This document shows, piece after piece, positions 7,949-16,151 of a DNA stretch of 64,000 bases. Source of the DNA: Deltaproteobacteria bacterium (GTDB taxonomy: Bacteria > Myxococcota_A > Polyangia > Polyangiales > Polyangiaceae). Every line of letters starts with the position of its first letter. Within the stretch, counting starts at the first letter, position 1. The notes beneath the pieces were generated by a model. It did not search any database, had not been told where the DNA came from, and saw only the letters and a list, made by a program, of their open reading frames with translations. Made by a program: the position numbers and the translations under genes. Where the stretch lies: contig JACRCQ010000074.1 in NCBI GenBank assembly GCA_016218915.1, positions 186,001 through 250,000 of the forward strand, written 5' to 3'.

Positions 7949-10117
7949 TCAGAGAGGACATGGATTTCCCGCAGGGACGAGCACACGAGCGGTCAGAGGT
8001 TCCACATGGACCGACTGTCCGTAGCCCTGGGTTCCAACCGGAACCGGTTCGTCGGCTAGCACATCCAGGTATACGCCAGGCGGCAAGGCGTTGCCAGACA
8101 GCTCGAGGTCGGTCGCAACCGCGCCTTTGTAGAGCACGACCACGACCGGCCAACCGTCGCCTGCATCGCGGCGATACACGTACCTGTCCCCGAGCGTCAT
8201 GAGCGGCACGCGCGCTCCCTGGCGCAGGGCCTTGGAGCAGCTTCTGAATCGCCCCAGCCTCCGGGTCTGATCGAGCAGCAGCTTGCGTGCAGGCGACAAG
8301 GTCTGCAGATCGGGCATCACGCGACGGCAGTCCGGATCCCCGGCGCCCGCCATGCCGGTTTCGTCGCCGTAGTAGATCACGGGCATGCCGGGCACGGTGA
8401 GCAGCAGCGCCAGCGCCATGGCCTGCCTCTGGTATGGGGTCGCATCGTCGGGCTGGACGGGCGGGTTCGTCCAGGGATCCCCACCGCCGCCCCCGGTGAT
8501 CTCGGACATGAACCGCGAAGTATCGTGGTTGCCGATGATCCGCGCGAGCACGGCGCCCGAGCCTTCCAGGGCGACCTCGGTTTCGTGCAGTGCGCTCTCG
8601 ACCTGGTCGAACCCTGCCTTGTTGGCAGCGACTGCTTCGCGCATCGCCCACATCAAGGGGAAGTCGAACGCGCTGTCGAGCCCATCCGGACCCATGAAGT
8701 AGCGGATGCTGGCGATCCCCGAGCGACCTGACCCTGTGAAGACCTCTCCGAGCACGAACTTCTCGGTGCGAGGGGCCCAAGCGGTTCGGAGCCCATGCGC
8801 GATACGACGCGTGGTCGCCCGAGGCATCATCGGCACGGCATCGATGCGCACGCCATCGGTGTCGAACTGATCGCTCCACCAGATCGCGTCCTGGACGGTG
8901 AGATCCATGACCTCGTGATTCTGGAACCGGAAATCAGGCAGATAGTCGGTGAACCAGCACGTCTCGATGTGCGTGGACCAGGGGCACGCTGCGTTGCCGC
9001 ACACGCACTTGTCGTGAAACCAGTCCGTCCCCTTGTGCTCGACGTAGCGCGGGTGGGTTTCGTAGACATGGTTGGGCACGAAGTCGAGCAGCAGCCGGAT
9101 ACCGCGCGCATGAGCGGCTGCCACCAGATCGCGCAGAGCCTGGTCGCCACCGATGTGGGGATCCACCTTGCGATCATCGATGGGCCAGTACCCGTGGTAG
9201 GCTTCGTACATGTGGCTGCCGCTGCCCTCGCGCATCTCCGTGGGGTTGAGGTAGACCGGAGTGAGCCACAGCACGCTCACGCCGAGAGCGTCGAAAGTCC
9301 CCTTGTCGAGCTCTGCGCGGATTCCGTCGAGCGTGCCACCGGCCCGGTTGCCCGGCGTGGCTGGTGCAGCGAGCTGGGCGCCAGCGTCACCACGGAAGCG
9401 ATCGATCACGATCTGGTAGAGGAGCCCATCCTGCCAGGTGGCTGCCGCAGGCTTGACCCAGGCGGCTGCACGCGCAGGACCGGCTGCGCGCCCGTCCGTG
9501 TCCGAGGCTTCGACGATCAGCGAGTGCTTGCCTTTGGGAAGGTTGCTGCCACGCAAGGAGATCTTCCCACTCGCCGGGTCGACCGATTGCACGGACAGGA
9601 AGGTTCCATCCCTCAAACGTGCGCGTGCGCTCGACGGATCCACTGCCTTGCCCGTGGAGGCCGAGAGGAAGGATGCCTCGAGGGTCAAGGAGCCATCGTC
9701 GCTTGCCTCGATCTTGTCCACGCGCACTTCGGGAAGGGAGCAATCGCCGACCAGCAGCAGGGAGACCTCCTGCTCGTCGCGAAACGTGCTGAGAGGGTTG
9801 CGCTCGTCGAGCTGCGGGACTCCGTCGACCTGCACCAGGTAGCCGTTGTCTCCTGGCGGCAGCTGCAAGATGGTCTTGAACCACCCTGCGCCAGCGGAAG
9901 GAACAGGCGTTGGAGCTGCCCAGCCGTTCCAGCTTCCGAGCAGGGACACCTGCTTCGCCGAGGGAGCGTTGACCCAGATGGTCTGCGAGCAGTCGCGGGC
10001 GGGCGGGGAGGGAGAGGGAGGAGCAGGGTCAGAGTGGCAAGAGGCCAATGAGAGGGCAAGGGCAAGGGCAAGGGCAGGGGCAGGGGCAAGGCCTCGGATC
10101 GGAGGAAGAGCGCGCAT
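7949..10117 (-). CDS. Second alpha-amylase family lipoprotein (GH13)
   Basis: A 722-residue lipoprotein whose signal peptide is an Ala-Leu repeat ending in LASC (Cys27). Residues ~45-130 form a CBM48/glycogen-binding-like domain (pattern LLGSWNGW). A ~90-residue beta domain follows, then the GH13 barrel from about residue 225. The four GH13 regions are visible: DFVPNH, GVRIDAVP (nucleophile Asp ~424), GEVFTG (Glu ~456) and GNHDTSR (~529). The usual Lys-His after the nucleophile region is replaced by Pro-Met, so specificity may differ from its neighbour. It probably acts with the adjacent amylase on external starch, glycogen or maltodextrins. ATG 10117 begins the signal peptide. Confidence 0.93.
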   Translation of the reverse strand: MRALPPIRGLAPAPALALALALSLASCHSDPAPPSPSPPARDCSQTIWVNAPSAKQVSLLGSWNGWAAPTPVPSAGAGWFKTILQLPPGDNGYLVQVDGVPQLDERNPLSTFRDEQEVSLLLVGDCSLPEVRVDKIEASDDGSLTLEASFLSASTGKAVDPSSARARLRDGTFLSVQSVDPASGKISLRGSNLPKGKHSLIVEASDTDGRAAGPARAAAWVKPAAATWQDGLLYQIVIDRFRGDAGAQLAAPATPGNRAGGTLDGIRAELDKGTFDALGVSVLWLTPVYLNPTEMREGSGSHMYEAYHGYWPIDDRKVDPHIGGDQALRDLVAAAHARGIRLLLDFVPNHVYETHPRYVEHKGTDWFHDKCVCGNAACPWSTHIETCWFTDYLPDFRFQNHEVMDLTVQDAIWWSDQFDTDGVRIDAVPMMPRATTRRIAHGLRTAWAPRTEKFVLGEVFTGSGRSGIASIRYFMGPDGLDSAFDFPLMWAMREAVAANKAGFDQVESALHETEVALEGSGAVLARIIGNHDTSRFMSEITGGGGGDPWTNPPVQPDDATPYQRQAMALALLLTVPGMPVIYYGDETGMAGAGDPDCRRVMPDLQTLSPARKLLLDQTRRLGRFRSCSKALRQGARVPLMTLGDRYVYRRDAGDGWPVVVVLYKGAVATDLELSGNALPPGVYLDVLADEPVPVGTQGYGQSVHVEPLTARVLVPAGNPCPL
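10054..10089. repeat. Hexanucleotide tandem repeat encoding the signal-peptide core
   Basis: Six consecutive copies of GGGCAA/GGGCAG (plus strand) lie inside the amylase signal peptide and encode the alternating Ala-Leu hydrophobic core. Each gain or loss of a unit adds or removes two residues without a frameshift, so the repeat could tune the length of the hydrophobic core. Confidence 0.85.
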
Positions 10118-10164
10118 GAAGACATGGCAAGCGTAGCATGCCGCGGCGAGGTTCCGACAAGGCG

Positions 10165-10176
10165 CGTCAATTGACG
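10165..10176. promoter_or_regulatory. Perfect 12-bp palindrome upstream of the beta-lactamase-fold gene
   Basis: CGTCAATTGACG is a perfect dyad 32 bp ahead of the ATG at 10209, between the divergent amylase and beta-lactamase-like genes. Position and symmetry suit an operator. Its half-site GTCAA recurs in dyads at 22440, 37784 and 53488, but there with a 4-bp spacer. Confidence 0.35.
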
Positions 10177-10208
10177 TGCATGGACCTCCAGGCTACGCGT
10201 CGGACGCC

Positions 10209-12278
10209 ATGAAAGACGCTCTTCGCTACGCATCCGTGCTCGTGCTCGTCGTGCTCTCTGCCTGCGGCGCTCCTGAGCAGCGCCCGCTCACCCCTCCGCC
10301 GCCGCCACCGGTACCGGCTCCGAGCGCACTGCCACCGGCGAGCGCTTCGGCGGCTCCGACCAAGACCGCGCCGGAGAAGCTCGCGGACAACTCCCCTCGC
10401 ACGACAGCGGCAGGCACCACGTTCACGGCACCTGGCGGATGGACGATCGAGAGCGATGGGAACCGCACGATCCTCACGGGTCCGGAGCCGGATCTGAGGA
10501 TCGCGATCGTGGAGTCAGCGATCAAGAGCGCAGACGAAGCGGTCGCAGCCGCGTGGCCTGCGTTGCGACCGGACTTCAAGCGTCCGCTCAAGCTGATGAC
10601 GCCGCTGCCCGGTCGCCGGGGCTGGGATCTGAGGCGCGACTACGACTACGAGACTTCGCCGAACGAGAAGCTCGTCGTGTTCGCGGTGGCGCTGCGCCAC
10701 GACGACAAGTGGCTCACCTTGGTGGTCGAGTCAGGCCAGGCTTCGTTCGAGAAGCGCGTTGCGAGCTTGAGGCTCGTGCGCGACAGCCTTCGTCCGAAGG
10801 GCTACACGAAGGAGACCTTTGCGGGCAAGAAGGCCCAGGAGCTCGACGCGGCGAAGATCAAGCAGCTGACCGACTTCGTGGACCAGGGGAGAAAGGCGCT
10901 GTCGCTTCCGGGCGTGGCGATCAGCGTGCTGCAAGGGGGCAAGGTCGCATTCGAGGGCGGGTTCGGCGAGCGCGAGCTCGGCAAGCCGGCCAAGGTGGAT
11001 GCGGACACGCTGTTCATGATCGCGTCGAACACCAAGGCGTTGGCGACCCTGCTTCTCGCCAAGGAGGTCGACGAGGGGAAGTTCACCTGGGAGACGCCGG
11101 TGACGAGCGTGTACCCGTCGTTCAAGCTCGGGAGTGCGGAGACGACGAGCAAGGTGCTGATGAAGCACCTGGTGTGCGCCTGCACCGGCCTGCCGCGTCA
11201 GGACATGGAATGGCTCTTCGAGTACGACAAGGCGAGCCCGAAGAGCGCCATGGAGCTGCTGGGCACCATGGAGCCCACGACGAAGTTCGGAGAGTCGTTC
11301 CAGTACTCGAACCTGATGGCTTCGGCCGCCGGGTTCATCGGCGGTCACGTGGCCTATCCGAAGATGGAGCTGGGCGACGCGTTCGACGAGGCGATGAAGA
11401 AGAAGATCTTCGAGCCGCTAAAGATGAAGTCGACCACGTTCGACTTTGCGCGGGCGCTGGCTGGCAATCACGCGTCGCCGCATGGAGAAGGGGCGGACGG
11501 CAAGATGGCGGTCGCGCGCATGGACATCAATCGCTCGATCATCCCGGCTCGTCCTGCGGGCGGGGCGTGGTCGAGCGCGCGAGAGCTCGCCAGGTACGTG
11601 CAGATGGAGATCGACAAGGGCAAGCTCGCGGACGGCAAGTCGCTCTTGAGCGCGCCATGCCTGCTTGCGCGACGCGATCCCCAGGTATCGCTCGGCGAGA
11701 ACAAGAGCTACGGCATGGGGCTGATGGTGGACGCCGAATACGGCGTGACCGTGGTTCACCACGGTGGAGACATGATCGGCTACCACAGCGACATGTTCTG
11801 GCTGCCGGAGCATGGGGTGGGAGGAGTGATCCTGACCAACGGGGACGGGGGCTGGCTGCTGCGCAAGCCGTTCGTTCGCCGGGTGCTGGAGCTGCTGTTC
11901 GACGGCAAGCCCGAGGCCATGGAGGACACGCTGGCAGCAGCCATGACGCGTTCTGCCGAGATCGCGAAGGTGCGCGAGCGGCTGGTGGTGCCTCCGGCAG
12001 CCGAGGCTTCAGCGCGTCTGGCAGGTCACTACAAGAGCAAAGCCCTGGGCGAAATCGTGGTGCGGGGCACGGGCGCCGAGCGCGTGTTCGACCTTGGCGA
12101 ATGGAAGAGCGCAGTGGGGTCGCGCAAGAACGACGACGGGACCACGTCGATGATCACGGTCGACCCCGGAGTCGGTGCTGAAGGCGGGTTCGAGTTCGTG
12201 CTGGCCGAGAAGAACGGCAAGCGCGCGCTGATTCTGCGGGACATGCAGCACGAGTACGAGTTCACCGAGGTGCCCTGA
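10209..12278 (+). CDS. Beta-lactamase-fold serine hydrolase lipoprotein (class C / esterase family)
   Basis: A 689-residue lipoprotein: the signal ends in LSAC and a Pro/Ala/Ser-rich linker follows. Residues ~70-200 form an extra N-terminal domain of unknown type. The C-terminal two thirds is a serine beta-lactamase-related domain with SNTK (Ser273, Lys276: SxxK), YSN (Tyr366) and HHGG (~517-520, in place of KTG). The HxG variant is typical of the EstB/LACTB/D-aminopeptidase-like branch rather than true AmpC lactamases. It may hydrolyse D-peptides, esters or beta-lactam-like compounds outside the cytoplasm. ATG 10209 is preferred to the upstream TTG/ATG-like starts because it begins the signal peptide. 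Confidence 0.88.
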   Translation: MKDALRYASVLVLVVLSACGAPEQRPLTPPPPPPVPAPSALPPASASAAPTKTAPEKLADNSPRTTAAGTTFTAPGGWTIESDGNRTILTGPEPDLRIAIVESAIKSADEAVAAAWPALRPDFKRPLKLMTPLPGRRGWDLRRDYDYETSPNEKLVVFAVALRHDDKWLTLVVESGQASFEKRVASLRLVRDSLRPKGYTKETFAGKKAQELDAAKIKQLTDFVDQGRKALSLPGVAISVLQGGKVAFEGGFGERELGKPAKVDADTLFMIASNTKALATLLLAKEVDEGKFTWETPVTSVYPSFKLGSAETTSKVLMKHLVCACTGLPRQDMEWLFEYDKASPKSAMELLGTMEPTTKFGESFQYSNLMASAAGFIGGHVAYPKMELGDAFDEAMKKKIFEPLKMKSTTFDFARALAGNHASPHGEGADGKMAVARMDINRSIIPARPAGGAWSSARELARYVQMEIDKGKLADGKSLLSAPCLLARRDPQVSLGENKSYGMGLMVDAEYGVTVVHHGGDMIGYHSDMFWLPEHGVGGVILTNGDGGWLLRKPFVRRVLELLFDGKPEAMEDTLAAAMTRSAEIAKVRERLVVPPAAEASARLAGHYKSKALGEIVVRGTGAERVFDLGEWKSAVGSRKNDDGTTSMITVDPGVGAEGGFEFVLAEKNGKRALILRDMQHEYEFTEVP

Positions 12279-12305
12279 GCGGGTGTCATCGAAGCGCGGT
12301 CGCGG

Positions 12306-13349
12306 CTACGTCCGAACCTGCAGGCGCGTGCAGTACGGATTGTCGACCGTGGTGCCGGTTGCGAGCCAGGCCATGCACGTGCACCCTGCGCGGCATATCC
12401 CGCCGAGCTCGCAGCTCGCGCACGCGCCCCGCAGCGATGCCCGCTCGAATCCGCGATTGTAGGAGAACGCGCCCGGAGCACTCCAGATCGTGGCCAGCGA
12501 CTGGCTCCGAAGATTGCCCTCGTCGAATTCGGCGGGCATCGCCAGACACCCGCGCACGGTGCCATCCGAGGTGATCGCCACGGCCTGCAAGCCCGCCTGG
12601 CATGCGGCCCAGACCTTGGTGCCTGACCGGTTGCCTGTTCGAAGCAGCGGCTCGTTTCTGCCGTACCAGCCGATCGTGTCTGCTGCGATCACGTGCATGC
12701 GTCCCTGCGAGACTGCTCGGACCACCTGCTCCTCGAGGCCGGCAATCGCCTCAGGCCCCAGACAGATGCTCTTCGGCGTGCGACCTGTGGGGAGGGTCAG
12801 CTGGATCTGCCATCCCTCGAAATGGGCGTGTGCCAGCAAGTCGTGGGTCGCGCTGAGCTCGCCCAGGTTTCGCTGGTTCACTTGCGTGACTGCGCCGATC
12901 CGCACGCCTTGCCTTCGCAAGGCAGCGGCTCCATCGAGGGCACGTCGCAGCGCTCCGGCGCCCCGCAGGGAGTCGTGCACTTCGGGCGGACCGTCGATCG
13001 AGAAGCTGACCGACTCGAATCCGGCCGCTCCGATCCTCTCTGCTTGCGCGCAGGCGGCCAGGCCGTTGGTGATCAGGTCGATTTTCATGCCTGCCGAGCG
13101 GATCGCGACGGCGATCTCGAACCAGTCGTGGCGCAGCAGCGGCTCGCCACCGGACAGGGTCACGATGGTGCAGCCCATACCTGCGAGCTGCGCCACCACG
13201 TCAAGTGCCTCTTTCGTCGACAGCTCCTGGGATCTTGCGTGACCGGCGTCAGACCCGCAATGCTCGCACGCCGCATTGCAGGCGAGGGTCAGCTCCCAGA
13301 CGCACACGAGGGGAACAGGCCGATCGGGGATGGTGGGAGAGCGGGTCAT
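12306..13349 (-). CDS. Radical SAM/SPASM enzyme, third gene of the coupled operon
   Basis: A 347-residue protein. The radical SAM cluster motif is CNAACEHC (Cys24, Cys28, Cys31), followed by SGGEPLL in the SAM-binding region. The C-terminus has a SPASM-type Cys array: a first Cys pair around GTVRGC, then CxxC, GGICRAGC and a final PYC, which should bind auxiliary [4Fe-4S] clusters. SPASM enzymes usually modify peptides or proteins (thioether or C-C crosslinks, formylglycine, epimerisation). Its ATG lies inside the stop of the preceding SPASM gene (ATGA, 13346-13349), so translation is coupled. It is a clear paralogue of that neighbour: both end in CRAGCT(C/S)MA...TGT...DNPYC. The substrate is not known; the Cys-rich operon partner is the obvious candidate. 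Confidence 0.93.
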   Translation of the reverse strand: MTRSPTIPDRPVPLVCVWELTLACNAACEHCGSDAGHARSQELSTKEALDVVAQLAGMGCTIVTLSGGEPLLRHDWFEIAVAIRSAGMKIDLITNGLAACAQAERIGAAGFESVSFSIDGPPEVHDSLRGAGALRRALDGAAALRRQGVRIGAVTQVNQRNLGELSATHDLLAHAHFEGWQIQLTLPTGRTPKSICLGPEAIAGLEEQVVRAVSQGRMHVIAADTIGWYGRNEPLLRTGNRSGTKVWAACQAGLQAVAITSDGTVRGCLAMPAEFDEGNLRSQSLATIWSAPGAFSYNRGFERASLRGACASCELGGICRAGCTCMAWLATGTTVDNPYCTRLQVRT

Positions 13350-14407
13350 CGCGCCCGCTGCACGCAGTACGGGTTGTCGTAGATCGTCCCCGTCACGGCG
13401 TAGGCCATGGAGGTGCAGCCCGCGCGACACACCTGGCGGAAAGGACACGCGGCGCATTCTCCGACCAGCTTCGACTCGTCCCATCGCGTGTTGTAGGCGA
13501 ATCGGGCTTCATCCGCCCATAGATCGGCGAACGATTCGTTGCGGAGGTCTCCAACGACGAAGGAGTCCGGGTGCGTGGGGCACCCTTTGACCGAGCCATC
13601 GGATTGCACGCACACGGCGAGGCACCCTGCCATGCAGCCAGTGAAGAACGTGCTCATGCCGCCCACGGCGCGACGAATCACCGGCTCCTCGCGGGCGTAG
13701 TAGCCGATGTTGTCGGCAACCATCAGCTTCACGCGGCCATCGCGCGCCAGCGCTGCGAGCCTGCGGTGCAGGTCGCCGAGGGATGCGGGGTCGATCAGCA
13801 TGGGCGAGCTGCATTGCAGGAGCCTGCCCAGCGGAAACGCGAGCTGCACCTGCCAGGCTTCCACTCCCATCTCCGCGAGCGATTCGTAGATCGCCTCGAG
13901 CTCGCCCAGGTTGCGGCGATGGATCTGCGTGATCACCGCGGAGCGCAAGGGAGATCGCACGATCCGTTCGAGCCCGGCCATCGCCTGATCGTAGCGAGAC
14001 CCCACCGCAGAAGGTGACACGCGAACCCAGTCGTGCACCTCGCGCGTTCCGTCGATCGACACCGCCACTCCGCCAACGCCGACCTCGACCATCTTCGAGA
14101 TCGCTGCATCGTCCAGCAGCAGGCCGTTGGTGACGACCTTGACCAGCATGCCGTGGCGCGCGAGCCTGGCTGCCACCTGATCCCAGTCGGTGCGGAGCAA
14201 GGGCTCTCCGCCGGTCAGGCTCACGTCGATGCAGCCTGCCCCGGCGAGCTGGTCGGCGATGCGCAGCAAGTCCTGGGTGTCGAGCTCGCCGGGTCTCGGC
14301 GTCCCTGCGCTCACCTCGCAGTGGCGGCAGCGCAGATTGCAGGCGGTGGTGATTTCCCACACGCAGGTCCGCGGGACACGTTTGACCAACGACGGCAGAG
14401 GTCTCAT
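13346..14407 (-). CDS. Radical SAM/SPASM enzyme, second gene of the coupled operon
   Basis: A 353-residue protein with CNLRCRHC (Cys23, Cys27, Cys30) for the SAM-binding [4Fe-4S] cluster, TGGEPLL, and a C-terminal SPASM array (CMAGC...GSVKGC...CAAC...QVCRAGC...PYC). It overlaps both neighbours by four bases: its ATG sits in the stop of the 278-residue gene (14404-14407), and its stop overlaps the start of the other SPASM gene. Two related but diverged SPASM enzymes in one transcript suggest two successive or distinct modifications of a shared substrate, or a heteromeric maturase. Anaerobic sulfatase-maturation-type activity is a less likely alternative, since no sulfatase is seen nearby. Confidence 0.93.
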   Translation of the reverse strand: MRPLPSLVKRVPRTCVWEITTACNLRCRHCEVSAGTPRPGELDTQDLLRIADQLAGAGCIDVSLTGGEPLLRTDWDQVAARLARHGMLVKVVTNGLLLDDAAISKMVEVGVGGVAVSIDGTREVHDWVRVSPSAVGSRYDQAMAGLERIVRSPLRSAVITQIHRRNLGELEAIYESLAEMGVEAWQVQLAFPLGRLLQCSSPMLIDPASLGDLHRRLAALARDGRVKLMVADNIGYYAREEPVIRRAVGGMSTFFTGCMAGCLAVCVQSDGSVKGCPTHPDSFVVGDLRNESFADLWADEARFAYNTRWDESKLVGECAACPFRQVCRAGCTSMAYAVTGTIYDNPYCVQRAR

Positions 14408-15240
14408 CGCTTGGGAAGGGTCACACCCCTGTACGGCTTGGGCATCGAGCACAGCGTACCGTTGAGGAATGCGTCCTTGACCTTGGCGTAGTCCGAGTTG
14501 AGCTGCGAGGTGTCGTACTGGCAGCACTCCATCATCAGCTGCAGCTCCTGCGCGATCTGCTGCGGCGTTCCGGCGGCGAACAGCTCGGTCAACCCCTGAT
14601 CCCAGCTCGCGTTGAGCCCGGAGAAACAATAGCAGAGCGAGGACTTCTGGGCGTCACCCAGCTGGGACGAGGCAAGCGTGTCGAACAGCACCGATTCCTT
14701 GTCGAGCACGCAGCCGTTGGCCCACCCTGCGTCGACCGGTTGAGCGTCCTTGCCTGCCTCCGCGGCTCCATCCTTGGAGGCGTCTGTCGCCTGCGAATCC
14801 GCGCTCGCGTCGCTCGGAACGGACTGCGTGCCGGTCTCCACATTGCCGCCGCATCCTACCGCGACCCAGCCGATCAGCAGGAAGGCGCCGAGCACCGGAG
14901 CCGCGAGAGGACGCGTGAACGCACGCCAGGTGCCAGGATCCGGCTTGTCAGGAAGCGAGCTTCGCAGCTCGGCGATGAGGGCTTCGAGATTCCAGGAGCG
15001 CAGCAGCTCCGCATCGCGCGTCGGGAGCCGGTCCTGCTCGGAGGCAGCCTGGATCACGGACGCGATCAGGTCGCGAAGAGCGGGCCAGAACGCGGAATCG
15101 GCGCGCCGTTCGGCGAGCAGCGCGTAGAGCCGGCCATAGGTCTCATCGAGGCTGGACCACGGTTCGACGTGCACGCCTTGGGCGGCGAGGAATGCGCGGA
15201 CGCGGTGGGTGACCGTTGCGGCGAGGGCAGGGCGTTGCAT
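14404..15240 (-). CDS. Cys-rich single-span membrane protein heading the radical SAM operon (candidate substrate)
   Basis: A 278-residue protein of unrecognised family. Residues 1-110 are soluble and mostly helical. Residues ~111-129 form one hydrophobic span ending in VGCGG. A low-complexity Asp/Ala/Ser linker runs to ~170, and a compact C-terminal domain holds six Cys (177, 203, 205, 239, 240, 264), including CYC and ECC. The VAVGC sequence looks like a lipobox, but it sits at residue 130 with no internal Met before it, so it is either an internal signal-anchor or a start-site puzzle. Being first in an ATGA-coupled operon with two SPASM enzymes makes it the likely substrate or scaffold. The gene is divergent from the MYXO-CTERM gene across 53 bp. 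Function is inferred only from context. Confidence 0.8.
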   Translation of the reverse strand: MQRPALAATVTHRVRAFLAAQGVHVEPWSSLDETYGRLYALLAERRADSAFWPALRDLIASVIQAASEQDRLPTRDAELLRSWNLEALIAELRSSLPDKPDPGTWRAFTRPLAAPVLGAFLLIGWVAVGCGGNVETGTQSVPSDASADSQATDASKDGAAEAGKDAQPVDAGWANGCVLDKESVLFDTLASSQLGDAQKSSLCYCFSGLNASWDQGLTELFAAGTPQQIAQELQLMMECCQYDTSQLNSDYAKVKDAFLNGTLCSMPKPYRGVTLPKR

Positions 15241-15293
15241 TCCTCGAGGCTATCATTTGCGCGGCCGGAGCGATTGCGATCTATCATCCTGCC

Positions 15294-16151
15294 ATGCCCA
15301 AACTCCTGCGGCTCGTCGTCTTGTGCGTGGCCTGGATGTGCCTTCTCTTGGACAGCGCCGCCCACGCGGACCTCGCCCCAGACCCTGGATGGCGCCGGAT
15401 CAGCTACTCGTTCTCGATCGAGAACACGCAAGCTTATGGCGACTACGTGTTTCTTGCCTACCCATGCTCGTCGTCCAACGGCCGACCCATGTTCACGGTC
15501 GCGGTCGTGACCGGAGCCCCGGTGACCGTGGGATCCCGCGGGGGAATGCCCCGAATCTACGCAGTGCCCAAGGCAGAGTATGAGAAGAGCAAGGAGTCGA
15601 TTGCCGGCGACGACGTCAGGACCGCGGCAATCAAAGCGATCCCTGGTGTCCTGGAATCGAGCTTCCGGGTCCAGCCCATGCACGGAGTGGGAGAGGATCA
15701 GCCCATCGACGGGGCACACGACGTGCTCAAGGTCGTCAAGTGCGACAAGACCGGGCTGGAGGTGGCTCCGAGCAAGGTTCGATACCACACGCTCAAGGGC
15801 AAGACGGTGGAGCTCGCGTACGGCAGCGGCGGTCAGCGTCCATCGCCGGCGCAAGCCCTGGCAAAGGGGACCTCCCCGGATTCGAGCGCAGCAGCGTCGG
15901 CCCCTCCTGCGCCCACTGCCCCTCCGAATGCGCTGGATGCATCCCCTGCCCCGTCGAATCCCCCCTCCTCCGCTGTGCCGACCCCAAGTGCGATCCCGAC
16001 GCCCGCTGCTTCGACCACGGGTCGCGGATGTGGGGGCTGCATGATGGGTGGAAGCGAGCCTGGCGCCGGCGCCGTCATCTTCCTCGCATCGTTCGCGTGT
16101 CTGCTGCGAAGACGAGGGTCACGCCGCTGGCTGGATCGCGTGCGCGGCTGA
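15294..16151 (+). CDS. Exported protein with MYXO-CTERM-type sorting tail
   Basis: A 285-residue protein: signal peptide (MPKLLRLVVL...AHADL), a ~180-residue extracytoplasmic domain with three Cys and no recognised family, and a Pro/Ala/Ser linker. The tail has GCGGC, a hydrophobic span and RRRGSRR. That order (Cys-containing motif, transmembrane helix, Arg cluster) is the MYXO-CTERM surface-sorting signal found in Myxococcota, processed by a myxosortase-type protease. The protein is therefore expected to be displayed on the cell surface. ATG 15294 begins the signal peptide; the longer upstream frame overlaps the divergent gene. Its 3' end overlaps the antisense AgmX-like fragment by 77 bp. 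Confidence 0.87.
   Translation: MPKLLRLVVLCVAWMCLLLDSAAHADLAPDPGWRRISYSFSIENTQAYGDYVFLAYPCSSSNGRPMFTVAVVTGAPVTVGSRGGMPRIYAVPKAEYEKSKESIAGDDVRTAAIKAIPGVLESSFRVQPMHGVGEDQPIDGAHDVLKVVKCDKTGLEVAPSKVRYHTLKGKTVELAYGSGGQRPSPAQALAKGTSPDSSAAASAPPAPTAPPNALDASPAPSNPPSSAVPTPSAIPTPAASTTGRGCGGCMMGGSEPGAGAVIFLASFACLLRRRGSRRWLDRVRG

Noticed and set aside
5210-8059. A 949-codon open frame on the plus strand across the amylase genes
   Set aside because: It is the antisense shadow of a GH13 gene in GC-rich DNA. The protein is low-complexity (Val/Arg/His-rich) with no motifs, while the minus strand encodes all four GH13 regions.
10439-12181. A 580-codon frame inside the beta-lactamase-fold gene
   Set aside because: It is a +2 shadow with Arg/Gly-rich composition. 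The true frame has SxxK, YxN and HxG motifs in order.
10209-12278. A true AmpC-type antibiotic-resistance beta-lactamase
   Set aside because: The KTG box is replaced by HHGG and there is an extra N-terminal domain, which fit the esterase/D-peptidase-like branch better. Resistance is not supported.
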